This document shows, one piece after another, positions 62,009 through 64,000 of a DNA stretch of 64,000 bases. How positions within the stretch are numbered: the first letter of the stretch is position 1; every line of letters starts with the position of its first letter. Source of the DNA: Candidatus Sulfopaludibacter sp. SbA3 (GTDB taxonomy: Bacteria > Acidobacteriota > Terriglobia > Bryobacterales > Bryobacteraceae); contig CAMDCN010000008.1 of assembly GCA_945890485.1 (NCBI GenBank), positions 245,473-309,472 of the forward strand, in the 5' to 3' direction. A program made the position numbers and the translations under genes. Under the pieces are notes generated by a model that did no database searches, was not told the origin of the DNA, and saw nothing but the letters and a program-made list of their open reading frames with translations.

Positions 62009-62764
62009 TTATTGGCGTTGGCCGCCGGAGAGGACCAGGGACTGTCCGGTGACCCAGCCGGAAGCGTCGGAGGCCATGAAGACGGCGGCTTTGGCGATGT
62101 CGGCGGGCTGGGCGATGCGGCCAAGCGGGGTCGTCTGTTCGATTTGCCGGCGGAACTGGCTTTCGGCGATGCCGCCGGCGTGGAGACCTTCGGTTTCGAC
62201 CATGCCGGGGTTGATGGAGTTGACGCGGATCTTCTTCGGTCCGAGTTCGAGGGAGAGGGAGACCGTGATGGCGTCCACCGCAGCCTTCGTCGCGCTATAG
62301 ACGCTGCCCATGGCGACCGGCATCGGGCCGACGATGGAACTGATGTTGACGATGGATCCGCCTTCGGGGCCCATTTGCTTCACGGCCTCCTGCGTCGTCA
62401 GCAGCAGGCCCAGGACGTTCAGGCGGAACTGCTTGTCGAAATGATCGACCGTGATGGCTTCGAGGGGGGCGAACTCATAGATGCCGGCGTTGTTGACGAG
62501 GATGTCGACGCGGCCGAATGCTTCCTTCACGGCGGCAAAGAGGGCCTGAATCTGAGCGGCGTCGGAGACATCGGCCTGCACGGCCTTTGCCTTGCCCCCA
62601 GTCGCGACGATGCGCTCGACGACGGCGTCCGCCGCCTTGACGTTGTTCGCGTAGTTGACTACGACCGCGGCTCCTTCCGCCGCCAAATGCTCGGCGATTG
62701 CGGCTCCTATGCCTTTTGACGCGCCGGTTACGACGGCTACCTTGCCAGCTAAAGAATTCGACAT
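62009..62764 (-). CDS. Short-chain dehydrogenase/reductase (SDR)
   Basis: 251 residues from the ATG at 62764 with CAGGAG eight bases upstream; a frame to 62794 exists but the start is inferior. Classical SDR: VTGASKGIGAAIA (residues ~11-23) binds the nucleotide, NNAG is at ~90, catalytic Ser in SSIVGP, Tyr and Lys in YSATKAA (~155-161). Substrate unknown. It lies downstream of an ArsR-type regulator with a perfect palindrome between the two. Confidence 0.92.
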   Translation of the reverse strand: MSNSLAGKVAVVTGASKGIGAAIAEHLAAEGAAVVVNYANNVKAADAVVERIVATGGKAKAVQADVSDAAQIQALFAAVKEAFGRVDILVNNAGIYEFAPLEAITVDHFDKQFRLNVLGLLLTTQEAVKQMGPEGGSIVNISSIVGPMPVAMGSVYSATKAAVDAITVSLSLELGPKKIRVNSINPGMVETEGLHAGGIAESQFRRQIEQTTPLGRIAQPADIAKAAVFMASDASGWVTGQSLVLSGGQRQ

Positions 62765-62781
62765 CTCCCAATCTCCTGTTT

Positions 62782-62799
62782 GACAGTTTGACAACTGTC
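62782..62799. promoter_or_regulatory. Perfect operator-like palindrome ahead of the SDR gene
   Basis: GACAGTT (62782-62788) and AACTGTC (62793-62799) are perfect inverted copies around TGAC. It lies 17 bases upstream of the SDR start, where the neighbouring ArsR-type protein would repress. Confidence 0.6.
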
Positions 62800-62837
62800 T
62801 AATTGATGGAGGCTGGGGGAAATTCGATGCAGGGGGT

Positions 62838-63134
62838 CTAGACTTTTTTCAGTTCGGCCAAGTAGGCGTCCCAGGCATCACGCAGGAAGGTGAGGTTGAC
62901 GAATTTGCCTTCGCGTTCACCGGAGATGAGGCCGGCGGATTCGAGTTCCTTGAGGTGGTGGGACATCGTTGGCGCCGTGATGGGGAAATCGGATCGAAGA
63001 GCGGTACAGGGGACGCTGTCCGTAGCGGCAATGGCTTTCAGGATGTCGAACCGGCGAGGGTCGGCGAGGGCCCGGGTGATCCGGTGCACCTGCTCACGGG
63101 GCAGGGTTGCAGTAGTAGGCATGGGGTCGGTCAC
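62838..63134 (-). CDS. ArsR-family winged-helix repressor
   Basis: 98 residues (GTG 63134; an ATG four codons later is possible). Winged helix: ITRALADPRRFDILKAIAA (~18-36), SDFPITAPTMSHHLKELESAGLI (~48-70, recognition helix), then SGEREGKFVNLTFL (wing). There is one Cys (CTALRSDF) and no metal-binding cysteine pair, so it likely senses a small molecule or redox state. It is followed after 73 bp by the SDR gene, with the palindrome in between; regulation of the SDR gene is inferred. Confidence 0.9.
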   Translation of the reverse strand: MTDPMPTTATLPREQVHRITRALADPRRFDILKAIAATDSVPCTALRSDFPITAPTMSHHLKELESAGLISGEREGKFVNLTFLRDAWDAYLAELKKV

Positions 63135-63163
63135 TGCTCCTATTGTCTACCCGTGGGCGGGAT

Positions 63164-64000
63164 TCAACGGGACTTGGGGATTCCTGGCGCAAGGGCGGCC
63201 CTTGGCGCGGCTTCTGGGGGTAGGTTGTCCCAATGTGCCCAGATCGGGCCGTTAGGCTGTTCCGCCGGCCGTACGTGTTTTCGGGGCGGGTTCGGCTTCG
63301 GGTTCGGCGCGGAAAGGTGGCCGGCGGTTAGGGGCAGCGATGGCGAAGCCGAATCCGGCGTGGGCGACGAGCGGCTTCGGTTGGGTTCGTTCGTCGTGGT
63401 TTTGCGGGGTTTCGGCGGGTTCTGACTCTGTGTTTTCAACGGGTTCTGGGTTCGATGCCGGCGGGATTTCATCGGGTTCCGGTTCCGGTTCCCGTGTTGG
63501 GATAGGGGCCGTTGTGTAGACCTTGCAGGGCACGCTACGCTGCGGGTCAAAAGCCATGGGCGCCCAGCGATGGGATCGAGAATCCGCAGTTGGCGGAGTT
63601 CGCGGTAGGCGGCGGCGATGGTGCGTTCGGCAGCGGCCATGTCCTGGCGGAGCATGGCGAGTCCGCCGCCGGGGGCCGCGCAGTTTTTGTACGCGAAGCC
63701 GAGCGAGACGGCGCCGCCACATTCGGGAAGGGCATGGTGCTTGACTTTGTGCTCGACGGTTTGGAACTGATCTTCGAGCAGGACGAGACGGATGCAGCGG
63801 AGGCGGCGGATCTCCCATTGGCCGGCGGCGACGCGATGGACGATTTCGAGTTCGACTTCGTCGCGCGGGGCGAGTTTGGCGGCGAGGGCTTCGACGGAGC
63901 GGACGTATTCGGCCATGGGTTCGCCGGGGAGGAGAACGGTATTGACGGCGCCGGAGTAGTCGGTGAGTTGGGCGCGGCGGCCGTGTTTGATGGAGTTGTG
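63164..64000 (-). CDS. Mobile-element-neighbourhood protein, 5' end outside the window
   Basis: The frame is open at the right edge (278 codons visible) and ends at 63164-63166. It begins HNSIKHGRRAQLTDYSGAV..., LLPGEPMAEYVRSVEAL and AGQWEIRRLRCIRLVLLE: the KHG plus LLPGE plus W-R pattern is a family of unknown proteins abundant in acidobacterial genomes near transposons (inference from memory). The C-terminal ~130 residues are low complexity (Arg/Pro/Asn/Ser-rich). I do not know a function. The N-terminal part is missing. Confidence 0.55.
   Translation of the reverse strand, partial: HNSIKHGRRAQLTDYSGAVNTVLLPGEPMAEYVRSVEALAAKLAPRDEVELEIVHRVAAGQWEIRRLRCIRLVLLEDQFQTVEHKVKHHALPECGGAVSLGFAYKNCAAPGGGLAMLRQDMAAAERTIAAAYRELRQLRILDPIAGRPWLLTRSVACPARSTQRPLSQHGNRNRNPMKSRRHRTQNPLKTQSQNPPKPRKTTTNEPNRSRSSPTPDSASPSLPLTAGHLSAPNPKPNPPRKHVRPAEQPNGPIWAHWDNLPPEAAPRAALAPGIPKSR

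Noticed and set aside
1..64000. CRISPR arrays, tRNA or rRNA genes, insertion sequences and prophage genes
   Set aside because: None found on reading; no regularly spaced repeats, no cloverleaf-like blocks with TTCGA-type arms, no transposase, integrase or phage structural genes.

Overview
The window is high-GC bacterial chromosome with dense, mostly monocistronic-to-short-operon coding, and it looks like a large-genome Acidobacterium of the Solibacter/Bryobacter type. Reasons, by recognition rather than search: a TIGR03437-type extracellular protein (a family named from Solibacter), a PEP-CTERM protein, many twin-arginine (Tat) exported enzymes whose genes are written back to back, a DUF1592/DUF1552 pair, an erythromycin-esterase homologue and a gene at the right edge of a type common in acidobacterial mobile-element neighbourhoods. 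No rRNA, tRNA, CRISPR array, insertion sequence or prophage was seen.

Layout. 0-4 kb: two secreted proteins and an amino-acid permease on the minus strand. 3.8-6.5 kb: pcrA helicase translationally coupled to a 54-residue basic protein. 6.5-8.3 kb: an ECF sigma factor, a one-pass membrane protein and a Spy/CpxP-like periplasmic protein, closed by a strong terminator shared with rpmE. 8.6-9.0 kb: a gene-free stretch holding a good minus-strand promoter, a strongly foldable ~215-nt RNA (6S-like by shape) and two minus-strand terminators. 9.1-15.7 kb: an MFS transporter, then clpB and lon as a proteostasis pair. 15.7-21.3 kb: a complete tripartite RND efflux operon with an inverted-repeat operator. 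21.3-26.4 kb: a cupin, then amidase, M19 dipeptidase, an unknown Tat protein and an SMP-30 lactonase in one operon. 26.4-28.8 kb: a nucleotidyltransferase/small-partner pair, a decayed AlkP-superfamily pseudogene and a PEP-CTERM protein. 29-34.4 kb: erythromycin-esterase-like enzyme, an IrrE-like protein lacking the zinc motif, a beta-barrel protein, a methyltransferase and a YceI protein. 34.4-38.6 kb: nfo, leuS, gluQ. 38.6-46.8 kb: an esterase, a GT28 glycolipid synthase, PAP2 phosphatase, an anion/H+ type transporter, a membrane MutS-like ATPase, proline dehydrogenase and a small membrane protein. 46.8-54.4 kb: a bifunctional PBP1, two TPR-type exported proteins and a sugar isomerase/Gfo-Idh operon. 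54.5-64 kb: a secreted protein, the DUF1592-DUF1552-unknown-unknown-FAD oxidase cluster, an SDR with an ArsR regulator, and a truncated gene at the edge.

How things work together. Housekeeping genes (pcrA, rpmE, clpB, lon, nfo, leuS, gluQ, pbp1) are interleaved with exported degradative and envelope functions. The best candidate for an undescribed system is the tight plus-strand cluster at 55.6-62.0 kb, where two DUF proteins of unknown activity are followed by two unrecognised secreted proteins and a Tat-exported flavoprotein under one palindrome-marked promoter.

At chromosome scale the plus strand changes from C-rich to G-rich at about 37.7 kb regardless of gene direction, as would be expected at a replication origin or a rearrangement junction; no origin genes are present.
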